Shown here in pieces: positions 25,001 through 33,081 of a stretch of DNA of 64,000 bases; within the stretch, counting starts at the first letter, position 1; each line of letters opens with the position of its first letter. Source of the stretch: CAZNHL01 sp964572965 (lineage in GTDB: Bacteria > Bacteroidota > Bacteroidia > Cytophagales > UBA9547); assembly GCA_964572965.1 (NCBI GenBank), contig CAZNHL010000008.1:19058-83057 (forward strand), in the 5' to 3' direction. The notes under the pieces were generated by a model. It saw nothing but the letters and a program-made list of their open reading frames with translations. It was not told where the DNA came from and searched no databases. Both the position numbers and the translations under genes were made by a program.

Positions 25001-27117
25001 AAGTTAGCACCTTCAAGGTTCAGGTCAAGTTTGTAGTAGGGATTGAGTGTGTCCAGATCAATATGAGCCTGCACCAGCATATTCAGGTTAGTGTCTTTTT
25101 GCTGTACATAAATATCTGCCAGCTGGTCTTGGAGTCTGCCGTTCAGCACTAAACCTTTATAGTTATATCCGTAAAACTGAAGTTTTGAGAAGGTACTGTA
25201 AAACGAAGCTTCAAGGTTCTGAAGATTGTCGCCTTTACCGTCAAAATCCATTTTCATGCTTACCAGTCCTGTTTTTGAGGTAGGTAAAATCCTGGCAACG
25301 TTTAGCTCGTTAATAGTAATATGGCCGTCAAATACAGGCAGTTTCAGCTTTTTGTAATTAGCCTCAATGTTCACGTTTCCTTCCGGAATGGTCAAAGAAG
25401 CATCTGCATGTAAATCTTTGATACTGCCAATAGCATTTGCTTTTATTAATGCATTGGCAGGCATCTGGAATGAAGAATCTTCTTTGATGAATATCAGCCA
25501 GTCGTGTTTAACAGAAGTCAGATTCACATCAGGAATATCAAAATATAAGCTGTCTGCATTTGGCAACCCTTTTATTTTGCCTGCTAAATGCAATTGCGTT
25601 CCCTGTGCCCAGGTAGCGTTAAAGCTTCGGATATCGAGATCGTCAAAATAGCCTTTGGTATGAGTAATAAATTTTACCGGGTAAACGCCTATTTTCTGTA
25701 AAGTAGTGTCATCCCTTAGTTGCGGTGCAAAAAAGTAAGCGTCTTTCAGCGACAAAGAAGAACGGCTTACTGTCAGATCTACATATGCTTTTTTAGGATC
25801 ATCGATGAATTTAAGCAGGTCGGCAAAAGTCATAGAAACAGCGCCTTGCAGGGATGAATTGCTCGTTTGGACATCCAGCTTTTTCAGAGAAATGTTTTTT
25901 TTGTCGACTGCCAGTTCAAAGCCCAGTTTGTCCAGCGTAAAGCCGCTTCTGTCTTTAAAAGTCAATCCCGTCAATGTCAGGCCGACTGCTTCTTTTTTAA
26001 AATAGGCATTAGAAGCGTGAAGGTTCAGCGGGTTCAGTTCAATATGATTCGGGTCAAACTCGCCTGTCTTGGTTTTTTTATCACCGATATGCATCGAGAA
26101 ATAATCATTTTGCAATTGCAGATCGGTAGAGGTAACCGTCCAGCCCGGCCATTGGAAACCTTGCTGCGCAATTTCTTTTTGCGATTGTATAGGTACATCT
26201 GAGCCCTTAGGTAAATGAAGTTTAACAGTACTGTTTGCCAGCAAAGTATTGCCGAGACTGATGCTTTGTTTGTCTAAATCAAGTGAACCTTTTGTGAGTG
26301 TAAAATGAGCAATATGGCCTTCTGTTGAAAGGCTGTCGTATGGAGACTCATAAAGTGCGTGCACATTATCAAGTTGTAAATCACCTACATGAAACTGCGG
26401 CATCGTGCTCGTTGTGGTGTCAGGAGCAGAAACAACAGGGTCTTTACGTACATAGGCTGTTGTATTTTTAAGTGTCAGCTTACGTACATCAAAATTCATT
26501 TTCTGCAGATCAAAATCTCGGGTGTCGAGGTAGAGGTCACCTAAAACCAGACGCGTATCCAGTTTGATGACCTCGTCATTGTAAGTTCCTCTGATATCCG
26601 ATAAATGAATAACACCCAGGTCAAATTTCAGTGGTTTTGAATCTGTTTTCGGTTCAGGAGTTTTGGGCTCTTTGCTGGCAAAAGCATCAATGAAAAAGTT
26701 GAAATTGAAAGTACTGTCTGGTAAAGTTCTTTTGATATGAGCCGTAACGCCATTCCATTCCACCTTCTTCAATACAATTTTACTGTCGAGCAATGGCAGA
26801 AAAGCCACTCCTGCTTCCAGTGAACGTGAATAGACAAGCGTATCTTTCTGAAGATCTTCAGCATAAAGGCCTTCAATCTGTACATTTCCTGAAAACGTAA
26901 TAAAGAGACGGTCAATGCGGACAACAGTTTTAGTTTTTCCTGAAACAAACTGTGTAACTTTTTCCACAATTTTGTTCTGTGCCCAGGGTGTACGGATCAC
27001 GAGTACAAGCACAGCAATAAGTGATACCAGGCCAAAAAATATCCATAGAATAACGAAAATCGTTTTCCTGAAAACCCTGCCTGTTTTCTTCAATATACCT
27101 TTTAGAGTGTCATTCAT
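22039..27117 (-). CDS. tamB: TamB, translocation and assembly module inner-membrane protein
   Basis: The very long 1692-residue AsmA/DUF490-type protein has one N-terminal transmembrane helix (residues about 20-41), then well over a thousand residues of repeated beta strands forming a periplasm-spanning lipid-channel or chaperone structure. The conserved C-terminal TamB domain includes GEANLTFDIDPNGRMSMSGG, then IKGQLLHPKIFFAIDMPE. It ends in a Lys/Glu-rich tail (KEEEKPEEAEDIKQEEK). The partner tamL lies immediately downstream, as expected for the pair. TamB-like proteins are linked to phospholipid transport to the outer membrane and outer-membrane protein assembly. Confidence 0.93.
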   Translation of the reverse strand: MNDTLKGILKKTGRVFRKTIFVILWIFFGLVSLIAVLVLVIRTPWAQNKIVEKVTQFVSGKTKTVVRIDRLFITFSGNVQIEGLYAEDLQKDTLVYSRSLEAGVAFLPLLDSKIVLKKVEWNGVTAHIKRTLPDSTFNFNFFIDAFASKEPKTPEPKTDSKPLKFDLGVIHLSDIRGTYNDEVIKLDTRLVLGDLYLDTRDFDLQKMNFDVRKLTLKNTTAYVRKDPVVSAPDTTTSTMPQFHVGDLQLDNVHALYESPYDSLSTEGHIAHFTLTKGSLDLDKQSISLGNTLLANSTVKLHLPKGSDVPIQSQKEIAQQGFQWPGWTVTSTDLQLQNDYFSMHIGDKKTKTGEFDPNHIELNPLNLHASNAYFKKEAVGLTLTGLTFKDRSGFTLDKLGFELAVDKKNISLKKLDVQTSNSSLQGAVSMTFADLLKFIDDPKKAYVDLTVSRSSLSLKDAYFFAPQLRDDTTLQKIGVYPVKFITHTKGYFDDLDIRSFNATWAQGTQLHLAGKIKGLPNADSLYFDIPDVNLTSVKHDWLIFIKEDSSFQMPANALIKANAIGSIKDLHADASLTIPEGNVNIEANYKKLKLPVFDGHITINELNVARILPTSKTGLVSMKMDFDGKGDNLQNLEASFYSTFSKLQFYGYNYKGLVLNGRLQDQLADIYVQQKDTNLNMLVQAHIDLDTLNPYYKLDLNLEGANFYNLGLTTDNLKGRMKLSADFAGNPENFKAHLTVNDGLVIKGTDNYAIGNIIASAEADSAHTQINLQSDVLKADAQANTDPEKLLKAMRHHVANYFKTKSEKAQDTFSITGVSADAHILVNNTRLLTEVIAPQLQQMDSIGIKMMFRQDQKRLNLQVAAPKIVYGESALGNLIANLATNPDTLGFNLSFDSLAAGPARIYKTNLAGHFNNDSLQAEFAIQDRAQDTLLHLAGNAAIKGDSSLFHIDKGNLIFNKEHWEVPENNLIVLADKSLLFRDFKLENQNQLIALTSYPQEKDRFKLHFDQFRLATITSLINAEQVPANGILKGDVDFQHIFTKLGFEAGLTVDSMSVLSHSLGRAKLQSNNLNNDTYDVNLKIDGGAADLSLLGQYTASESNPNLDINLDIRKIDMAFIQAFADSLLDESKGSIRGSFTAKGDPKAPTYNGNLNFNKTSFKVKPINSGFAISDDPIKIDNGGIYFKKFALKDENGNSSTLTGTIGTKDMMNPTFDLSLISKDFQLINSTREDNDLYYGKVLMNINMKVTGDLKEPHVDVKTRLNKGTAVTLIVPESKVEVVDREGVVIFTNVKNPDDPLTNEVNDPNQSTFTGMQVRALIEVDPETTFKIVLDERSGDFLEVKGEANLTFDIDPNGRMSMSGGYALKGGQYEVSLYGVVKRKFDITPGGTITWFGNAPTNAEMNLSASYFVKASAYDLMAQQLTGMDGATRNRYRQVLPFNVFINIKGQLLHPKIFFAIDMPEKDRGALGGTVYSRVQQLNQDENELNTQVFALLVLDRFIATAGGGGAGGTSSGTLARSSVSQVLSGQLNSLSQKYVKFVDLNVDLNSYTDYQTGVGQDRTDLNVNVQKKLFNDRVVVKVGSQMALEGGQQQQSQNPNSNSVMGDASVEYLLTSDGRYMLTGFRKSEYASVVDGQLIITGVSIVLNKEFNHFKEIWRATPDPAPVKEEEKPEEAEDIKQEEKTDKKEESEKK

Positions 27118-27467
27118 GCCAAATTCGCCGCAGAACAGTACATAGCTTTTTAGTTCTGTGCATACTTTATTCCAAAACTATCATATTGGTTATTTTGTTT
27201 TCGGTAAAAAGTAATGTTCAAAAACAAAGCCAATTGCTATGCTATAATACGAAAAAAATAGCGATGAATGGCATTTAGCCATAATTTGGTGAAAGAAAAT
27301 TATAAACAGAGAAGAGCAGAAGTCTCAGAAATGAACTCTCTGTGACTTCCGTTCTCCTGTGGCAAATCATTCATTGGTTTAGTTTACCGGAGTGTTTTTC
27401 TCAAAAGCACCTGATAATTTCCCAAGCAGCAATAAAAAAACGATATTTGTAATCTAAACCACAGGCC
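27118..27467. other. Divergent intergenic region with a structured leader-like hairpin
   Basis: No gene was found in these 350 bases between tamB and the radical SAM gene. A two-part hairpin lies at 27309-27356: GAGAA with TTCTC outside, and GAAGTCTCAGA with TCTGTGACTTC inside (one mismatch, 9-nt loop). It is 112 bases before the plus-strand start and too small to be a cobalamin riboswitch. A CAAAACTA (27173-27180) reads as a TAGTTTTG box towards tamB, without a clear -33 element. Confidence 0.5.
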
Positions 27468-29666
27468 TTGAGCAAAACAGTTTTACTGATAACGCCCCCT
27501 TTTACGCAACTGAATACGCCATATCCGGCTACTCCGTACATCAAAGGTTTTCTGAATACGAAAGGCATTTCGTCTTTCCAGACTGACCTGGGCATTGAAG
27601 TAATCCTGGCTTTGTTCTCAAAAAAAGGATTGGAAAATCTTTTTGCAGAGGTAGAAAAGCGCGGGCAGCATTTGTCCGATAATGCCGGTCGTATCGTCGC
27701 TTTACAAACGCATTACATCAATACGATTGATGCTGTTATACTTTTTCTACAGGGTAAAAATCCAACTCTTTCGCATCTTATTTGTCAGGAAGACTTTTTA
27801 CCCGAAGCGTCACGTTTTGCGCAGCTGGAAGAATTGGACTGGGCTTTTGGGTCAATGGGAACGCAGGACAAGGCAAAGCACCTGGCCACGCTTTACCTTG
27901 AAGATATTTCCGATCTCATCATTGAATGCATTGATCCTCATTTCGGCTTCAGTCGTTATGCAGAAAGGTTAGGAAGGTCTGCTAATAGTTTTGATGAACT
28001 ATACGGAGCTCTTCAACATGACTTTACTTATATTGATCAATTGTTGATAGAACCCTTGCAGGCGTATATGCAGGAAATTCAGCCGAAACTGGTAGCGATT
28101 ACTGTTCCTTTTCCGGGAAATCTTTATAGCGCTTTCCGCTGCGGACAATGGATCAAAAAGCATTATCCCACAGCCAGGGTGGCTATGGGCGGTGGTTTTG
28201 CCAATACTGAATTACGTTCGCTATCGGATATTCGTGTGTTTGAGTTTTTTGACTTTATTACGCTTGACGACGGTGAAGCTCCGATAGAAAATCTGGTTGA
28301 ACATATTGAAGGAAAACGTGACGCAGACCAGCTGAAACGCACGCTTACGATCAAAGATAATCAGGTTAAGTATATTAATAGCAGCACTTCGAGAGATTAC
28401 AAACAGTCGGAGGTAGGCACACCCGATTATACAGATTTGCTGCTCGACAGATATATTTCTGTGATAGAAATAGTGAACCCAATGCACCGGATGTGGAGCG
28501 ACGGCCGCTGGAATAAGTTGACCATGGCGCATGGCTGTTATTGGGGCAAGTGCACTTTCTGTGATATTTCGCTTGACTACATCAAAGTCTATGAGCCTGT
28601 TGCTGCGGCTTTGCTTTGTGACCGCATGGAAGATCTGATTGCCCAAACAGGACAGAATGGGTTTCACTTTGTGGACGAAGCAGCACCGCCTGCACTGATG
28701 CGGGCGCTGGCTATTGAAATTCTTAAACGCAGGCTTACTGTTACCTGGTGGACAAATATTCGTTTTGAAAAAAGCTTCACAAAAGACCTTTGTCATTTAT
28801 TGAAAGCATCGGGTTGTATTGCAGTTTCAGGGGGACTGGAAGTGGCTTCTGACCGTTTGCTGGAACTGATCCAGAAGGGCGTAACTGTGGCGCAGGTAGC
28901 CAAAGTCACGCGTCATTTTACAGAAGCCGGCATAATGGTGCATGCTTATCTCATGTATGGCTTCCCGACTCAAACGGCCCAGGAAACAATCGATTCGCTT
29001 GAAATGGTGCGTCAGATGTTTGAGCAGAATATTTTGCAGTCCGGCTTCTGGCACCAGTTTGCTATGACTGCACATAGTCCGGTCGGTATGTATCCGGCAG
29101 AGTTTAAGGTGAAAAAGCAAACAGAAACTATTGGTACTTTTGCCAATAATGACATTGTTCATATCGACAATTCAGGAGCTGATCACGACAGTTTTAGTTT
29201 TGGCCTGAAGAAATCGCTGTTTAACTATATGCACGGGATCTGTTTTGAATATCCATTGCAGGAATGGTTTGATTTTAAAGTACCGCGTACCAAAGTTCCC
29301 CGCGACTATATCACCAATGCCATTAACATACCTGACGATATTTTCCTGAAACCTACTGCCAAAATCTTGTGGTTGGGTTCTAAGCCTGTTGTGCAGACTT
29401 ACACCAAAAGAAAGAAAGGCAACGAGTGGGAAATGGTAGCGCTTTCTTTCCATGATAAAAAAACATCATTCTCCATTCAGGCTGATAAAGCCCAGGGTGA
29501 ATGGCTTGCAGCTATTCTTAAAACGGTAGCAGCTACCAATGCCAAGGTGCTGACTTTTCAGGATGTAAAAGCCAATTACGAAGCCAGCGGCCTTGCCGAC
29601 TTCGAACTGTTCTGGTACAGTAAACCTGTCAATACGTTACGGGATTCGGGCTTGTTGGCGGTTTGA
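27468..29666 (+). CDS. B12-binding-domain-type radical SAM protein
   Basis: The 732-residue cytoplasmic protein starts with TTG at 27468; an in-frame stop lies 18 bases upstream and no ATG gives the N terminus KTVLLITPPFTQLNTPYPA. The N-terminal half resembles a cobalamin-binding-type domain (LVAITVPFPGNLYSAFRCGQWIK, RVAMGGGFANTELRSL, FFDFITLDDGEAPIENL). The radical SAM barrel has its iron-sulfur cysteines in GCYWGKCTFCD (Cys357, 362, 365), giving CX4CX2C instead of the usual CX3CX2C. Later come SGGLEVASDRLLELIQKGV and HAYLMYGFPTQT. It is probably a peptide- or small-molecule-modifying enzyme, but the substrate is unknown. It stands alone. Confidence 0.85.
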   Translation: MSKTVLLITPPFTQLNTPYPATPYIKGFLNTKGISSFQTDLGIEVILALFSKKGLENLFAEVEKRGQHLSDNAGRIVALQTHYINTIDAVILFLQGKNPTLSHLICQEDFLPEASRFAQLEELDWAFGSMGTQDKAKHLATLYLEDISDLIIECIDPHFGFSRYAERLGRSANSFDELYGALQHDFTYIDQLLIEPLQAYMQEIQPKLVAITVPFPGNLYSAFRCGQWIKKHYPTARVAMGGGFANTELRSLSDIRVFEFFDFITLDDGEAPIENLVEHIEGKRDADQLKRTLTIKDNQVKYINSSTSRDYKQSEVGTPDYTDLLLDRYISVIEIVNPMHRMWSDGRWNKLTMAHGCYWGKCTFCDISLDYIKVYEPVAAALLCDRMEDLIAQTGQNGFHFVDEAAPPALMRALAIEILKRRLTVTWWTNIRFEKSFTKDLCHLLKASGCIAVSGGLEVASDRLLELIQKGVTVAQVAKVTRHFTEAGIMVHAYLMYGFPTQTAQETIDSLEMVRQMFEQNILQSGFWHQFAMTAHSPVGMYPAEFKVKKQTETIGTFANNDIVHIDNSGADHDSFSFGLKKSLFNYMHGICFEYPLQEWFDFKVPRTKVPRDYITNAINIPDDIFLKPTAKILWLGSKPVVQTYTKRKKGNEWEMVALSFHDKKTSFSIQADKAQGEWLAAILKTVAATNAKVLTFQDVKANYEASGLADFELFWYSKPVNTLRDSGLLAV

Positions 29667-29967
29667 TTTAAGATCTTAGATTTTAGACAAGAGACGTTAG
29701 ATGATAGTCGTTGTCAACGGTGGCTGAGCCTGCCGAAGCCAGCCATCCCTTCAAGCCGCGGTTGCGTCTCCTGACCAACCGCATTTTAAATATATAAATC
29801 CATTATTTATGTTTTGCCATGGTGATTGAGCCTGTCGAAATTGTTCGCCATAACCAGCATTCGCGAGCAATCTCCAAGGCGGGGGCTTGTTGGCTATAGT
29901 ATATTTCGCAAGCTTGGATATCTAAAAAACAGCATTAAATTTATTGATATATCTATATCAGTAAAGA
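29667..29967. repeat. Intergenic region with two REP-like GAGCCTGYCGAA motifs
   Basis: No gene was found here. GAGCCTGCCGAA (29726-29737) and GAGCCTGTCGAA (29828-29839) recur 102 bases apart in the same orientation. The first is flanked by TGGCT/AGCCA inverted repeats (29721-29725 and 29741-29745). The motif resembles a short intergenic repeat I recall from many draft genomes. The region marks the boundary to an AT-rich gene pair. Confidence 0.5.
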
Positions 29968-30441
29968 ATGATAATTGTACCCAACCTAAATGAAACAATC
30001 GGATTAAATGAATTTTCCTTAGCATGGAGATGGGACAATAATCATAATCCAACAATAGACTTGGAAGAGTTGGAATTGATCAAGCCTTTTAATGAAACGG
30101 AAGCTAAACGTTTAAATAAAATCATTGATTTTTATGAGAACCCAGAAAATTTAAAGAGAGATTTTGTTGAATCAGATTGGCTTAGTGCGAATTCTGAAAC
30201 TGTTGAAAAGAAGAAAAAATTTGCTGACGAAATTTCAGAATTAACTGCTGAAGGGTATGAAAATGTATTTATTTCTTGGAATAGATCAACTTGCGTCTAT
30301 ATGCCTTTGAAAATTTTTATCAAGTATTGGGATGATTTCTGCTATCCTGGTTCTGATGACGTTACTATATTATCAGAGTATGCTAACTGGGTACTTTTTT
30401 ATAACCACATTGAAGTATGTAAATTCTGGAAAAGAAAATAA
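29968..30441 (+). CDS. Hypothetical protein, first of an AT-rich accessory pair
   Basis: The 157-residue protein has no signal peptide and is rich in Trp and acidic residues (SLAWRWDNNHNPTIDLEELELIKPF; VFISWNRSTCVYMPLKIF; YANWVLFYNHIEVCKFWKRK). No family was recognised. It lies 12 bases before the next gene on the same strand, and both are clearly more AT-rich than their surroundings. Compact, acidic, Trp-rich proteins of this size are often immunity or accessory proteins, but that is only a guess. Confidence 0.55.
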   Translation: MIIVPNLNETIGLNEFSLAWRWDNNHNPTIDLEELELIKPFNETEAKRLNKIIDFYENPENLKRDFVESDWLSANSETVEKKKKFADEISELTAEGYENVFISWNRSTCVYMPLKIFIKYWDDFCYPGSDDVTILSEYANWVLFYNHIEVCKFWKRK

Positions 30442-30453
30442 GGACATCCTATA

Positions 30454-30993
30454 ATGAAGAAAATTAGTGATAGTAACCTAGTTGAAGAAAAAAAGATAGC
30501 TCAAGCTAAATCTGAATATAAGTTTCAAGAAAAACTAACGACTAAATTAGATACAATAGTTGGAGATTTTTCAGAAATGACCCTGTTGGAAATAGTCCTG
30601 TGGAAAATGAATAGATATCCTGAACTGACAACAGAAATAATTGATGAAATAAATTTACTTAGAAAATCGTATTCTCTAGCTCACTCTAAAGTCTTATTAA
30701 GAAAGCTGTTAGCCTTAAAGGGTTTTGATTTACCAATGGCATCTACAGTATTAAGATTTGCCAGTCCTGAGTACCATCAAATAATTGATCAAAGGGTATA
30801 TAGATTTATCACTCCAGAACACGATGAGCTTAAAATACCTTATAATAAAGATGAGAAGGTTAATTTTTACTTTATATATCTGGAAAATCTAAGAAAAGTT
30901 TGCAAAGACTATAATATTCCATTTAAAGAGTCAGATCGAATAATTTATCAATTAGACAAAATTCATAACTCTGAAATACCAATAAAGTATTAA
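30454..30993 (+). CDS. HhH-GPD/OGG-fold-like protein of unknown function
   Basis: The 179-residue protein is mostly helical. Residues about 83-118 (LALKGFDLPMASTVLRF then SPEYHQIIDQRVYRFI) resemble the helix-hairpin-helix plus Asp segment of DNA-glycosylase-fold proteins, in which an LKGVGxPxAS hairpin is followed by a conserved IDxRV Asp. Here the Asp is residue 112. The usual catalytic Lys position and iron-sulfur cluster Cys are not evident, so activity is uncertain. It is paired with an unknown 157-residue gene 12 bases upstream. AT-rich composition suggests horizontal acquisition. The HhH assignment rests on pattern recognition only. Confidence 0.55.
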   Translation: MKKISDSNLVEEKKIAQAKSEYKFQEKLTTKLDTIVGDFSEMTLLEIVLWKMNRYPELTTEIIDEINLLRKSYSLAHSKVLLRKLLALKGFDLPMASTVLRFASPEYHQIIDQRVYRFITPEHDELKIPYNKDEKVNFYFIYLENLRKVCKDYNIPFKESDRIIYQLDKIHNSEIPIKY

Positions 30994-31101
30994 GCAACTT
31001 GCTCTCCTAAATTTGCAATTCCGAAACCCAGATAAGACGGATTTGAAATCTAATTTATCTTTCGTTTGACTTTACAAAAGTCGCATAGCTGCTTAGTATT
31101 C

Positions 31102-31134
31102 ATCGAAGCCTTCGCTCAAAGCGAAGGCTTCGAT
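31102..31134. repeat. Perfect 15-bp hairpin in the ABC-F upstream region
   Basis: Arms ATCGAAGCCTTCGCT (31102-31116) and its complement (31120-31134) have a 3-nt loop. There is no T-run on either side, so a Rho-independent terminator is unlikely. The geometry matches the hairpin repeats at 14752 and 32900, but the sequence differs. Confidence 0.7.
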
Positions 31135-31149
31135 CGTTTGAAGGAAGTT

Positions 31150-31180
31150 TAAACAGTAATCAAATTTTTCCGTACATTTG
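31150..31180 (+). promoter_or_regulatory. Putative promoter and long leader for the ABC-F gene
   Basis: TACATTTG at 31173-31180 matches the Bacteroidota -7 box TAnnTTTG, with only a weak TTTA-type -33 element about 20 bases upstream. It leaves an untranslated leader of about 100 bases before the ATG at 31289. Leaders of that length are common on ABC-F genes regulated by attenuation, but no leader peptide with ATG was seen. Confidence 0.45.
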
Positions 31181-31288
31181 TAACATCACCAAAACAACGT
31201 CTGCTTAGTGTAATTCACAATTCTTTAAAAACGATAAAAACGCAAATCGCACCGCGGTCTGCTATTATTCACTTTAAAGAAAAGAATT

Positions 31289-32875
31289 ATGCTTATTCTT
31301 CAGGACGTTACATATATACATCCCAACAAAGATCTATTGTTTGCGGATATCAATCTCAGCATTAACAAACATCAGAAAGCTGCCCTCATCGGAAATAACG
31401 GTACAGGCAAATCTACTTTATTAAAAATCTTAGCCGGATCGCTGCAACCGTCAGGCGGACTTGTCAGAAGTGAAGCCGTGCCTTATTACATCCCGCAAAT
31501 CTTCGGGCAGTTCAATGAACTTACCATTGCGCAGGCATTGCAGATTGAGGACAAGCTAAAAGCCCTGACGGAAATCCTTGCGGGGAATGTATCGGAGGGA
31601 AATATGGATTTGCTGAACGACGACTGGACAATCGAGGAACGTTGCAGCGAAGCACTGGCTTACTGGCAGCTCGATGGACTTGATCTTAACCAGCAAATGG
31701 GAACTCTCAGCGGCGGGCAAAGAACCAAAGTTTTTCTGGCGGGTATTGCTATTCACAAGCCGGATTTTATTCTGATGGATGAACCTAGCAATCATCTCGA
31801 TATAGAAAGCCGGAACCTTTTGTATGATTTTATTGAAAATACATCAGCTACATTGTTGGTAGTAAGCCACGACAGGAAGTTGTTGAATCTGCTTGATTCC
31901 GTTTATGAACTGAGTAAGCGAGGTATCACTGTCTACGGCGGTAATTACGACTTCTATGCCGAACAAAAACAGATAGAAAGCAATGCGCTGAATCAGGATG
32001 TGAGGAGCAAGGAAAAGGCATTGCGGAAAGCAAAGGAAGTAGAAAGAGAAACAGCGGAAAGGCAGCAGAAGCTGGATGCACGAGGAAAGAAGAAACAGGA
32101 AAAAGCGGGTTTGCCGACCATTTCCATGAAAACCTTCAAGAACAACGCGGAGAAAAGTACAGCCCGCACCAAAGACATCCATGCCGAAAAAACAGGAAAT
32201 ATTGCCCAGGAATTAACTGAGTTAAGAAAGGAACTACCCGATACTGACAAGATGAAATTCGGCTTCGATCATTCTTCTTTACACAAAGGAAAAGTGCTGA
32301 TTGATGCGCGTGATATCAACTTTAGTTATGGCGCAAAAAGCCTCTGGAAAGAGTCCTTAAGCTTCATCATTACAAGCGGCGACAGAATTGCAATCAAAGG
32401 GGCTAATGGCTCAGGTAAAACTACTTTGGTGAAACTCTTATTGGGCGAAACCGAGCCTCAGTCTGGTTCAATACACAGAGCTGAAAATAAAGCTGTTTAC
32501 ATTGATCAGGACTATTCTCTGGTAAATAATCAACTTTCTGTTTACGAACAGGCACAACAGTTTAACACAACGGCCTTGCAGGAACACGAAATCAAGATTC
32601 GGCTGAACAGGTTTTTGTTTACAAGAGACTATTGGGATAAGTCCTGTAGTGCGCTGAGTGGCGGAGAGCGGATGCGTTTAATGCTCTGTTGTCTGACCAT
32701 CGGCAACAAAGCACCGGATATCATTATTCTTGATGAGCCAACCAATAATCTGGATATACAGAATATTGAAATACTCACTTCTGCTATTGATGATTACAAG
32801 GGCACGCTCATAGTCATTTCCCATGATGAATATTTTTTGGAACAGATTCATGTTGTGGAGGAAATTGTGCTTTAA
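31289..32875 (+). CDS. ABC-F family ATPase
   Basis: The soluble twin ATPase of 528 residues has no transmembrane domain. NBD1 has Walker A GNNGTGKS (35-42), signature LSGGQRTK (about 139-146) and Walker B ILMDEPSNHLD. A charged linker of about 80 residues follows (KALRKAKEVERETAERQQK). NBD2 has Walker A GANGSGKT (about 371-378), LSGGERMR and IIILDEPTNNLD. ABC-F proteins bind the ribosomal E-site; some rescue stalled ribosomes and some protect against ribosome-targeting antibiotics. The linker and absence of a long C-terminal extension do not settle which. It has its own promoter region and stands apart from the ArsR pair. Confidence 0.93.
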   Translation: MLILQDVTYIHPNKDLLFADINLSINKHQKAALIGNNGTGKSTLLKILAGSLQPSGGLVRSEAVPYYIPQIFGQFNELTIAQALQIEDKLKALTEILAGNVSEGNMDLLNDDWTIEERCSEALAYWQLDGLDLNQQMGTLSGGQRTKVFLAGIAIHKPDFILMDEPSNHLDIESRNLLYDFIENTSATLLVVSHDRKLLNLLDSVYELSKRGITVYGGNYDFYAEQKQIESNALNQDVRSKEKALRKAKEVERETAERQQKLDARGKKKQEKAGLPTISMKTFKNNAEKSTARTKDIHAEKTGNIAQELTELRKELPDTDKMKFGFDHSSLHKGKVLIDARDINFSYGAKSLWKESLSFIITSGDRIAIKGANGSGKTTLVKLLLGETEPQSGSIHRAENKAVYIDQDYSLVNNQLSVYEQAQQFNTTALQEHEIKIRLNRFLFTRDYWDKSCSALSGGERMRLMLCCLTIGNKAPDIIILDEPTNNLDIQNIEILTSAIDDYKGTLIVISHDEYFLEQIHVVEEIVL

Positions 32876-32899
32876 ATCCATTGGAACGGTTTTACCCAT

Positions 32900-32930
32900 G
32901 ACGTTCCACTTTTTTAAAAAGTGGAACGTC
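32900..32930. repeat. Dispersed hairpin repeat, copy 2
   Basis: A nearly perfect 31-base palindrome has arms GACGTTCCACTTTTT (32900-32914) and AAAAAGTGGAACGTC (32916-32930). It shares the central core with 14752-14784. It lies 25 bases after the ABC-F stop. A weaker GCGGCGA/TCGCCGC inverted repeat follows at 32959-32985. Confidence 0.8.
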
Positions 32931-33022
32931 TATCCTTCATTCTATCATTAAGAGTCATGCGGCGATTAACCAGCCTATTCGCCGCAAAATATGCGGTGAA
33001 TAAATTCTCTCAATTTTTTTAG

Positions 33023-33068
33023 TTGCGTAACCGATTTGTTACGTGTATATTTGTAACTGTTCGGTTAC
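33023..33068 (+). promoter_or_regulatory. Promoter overlapped by two tandem GTAAC-N6-GTTAC operators
   Basis: Two identical inverted repeats, GTAAC-N6-GTTAC, lie at 33027-33042 and 33053-33068, 26 bases apart. They bracket a promoter of TTG (33023-33025), N20, TATATTTG (33046-33053). Such placement would let the ArsR-type protein encoded directly downstream repress its own operon. Confidence 0.75.
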
Positions 33069-33081
33069 TTATTTGAATAAT

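Noticed and set aside
27118..27467. Cobalamin riboswitch before the B12-type radical SAM gene
   Set aside because: Only one short hairpin is present and the multi-stem structure and size of a cobalamin riboswitch are not seen.
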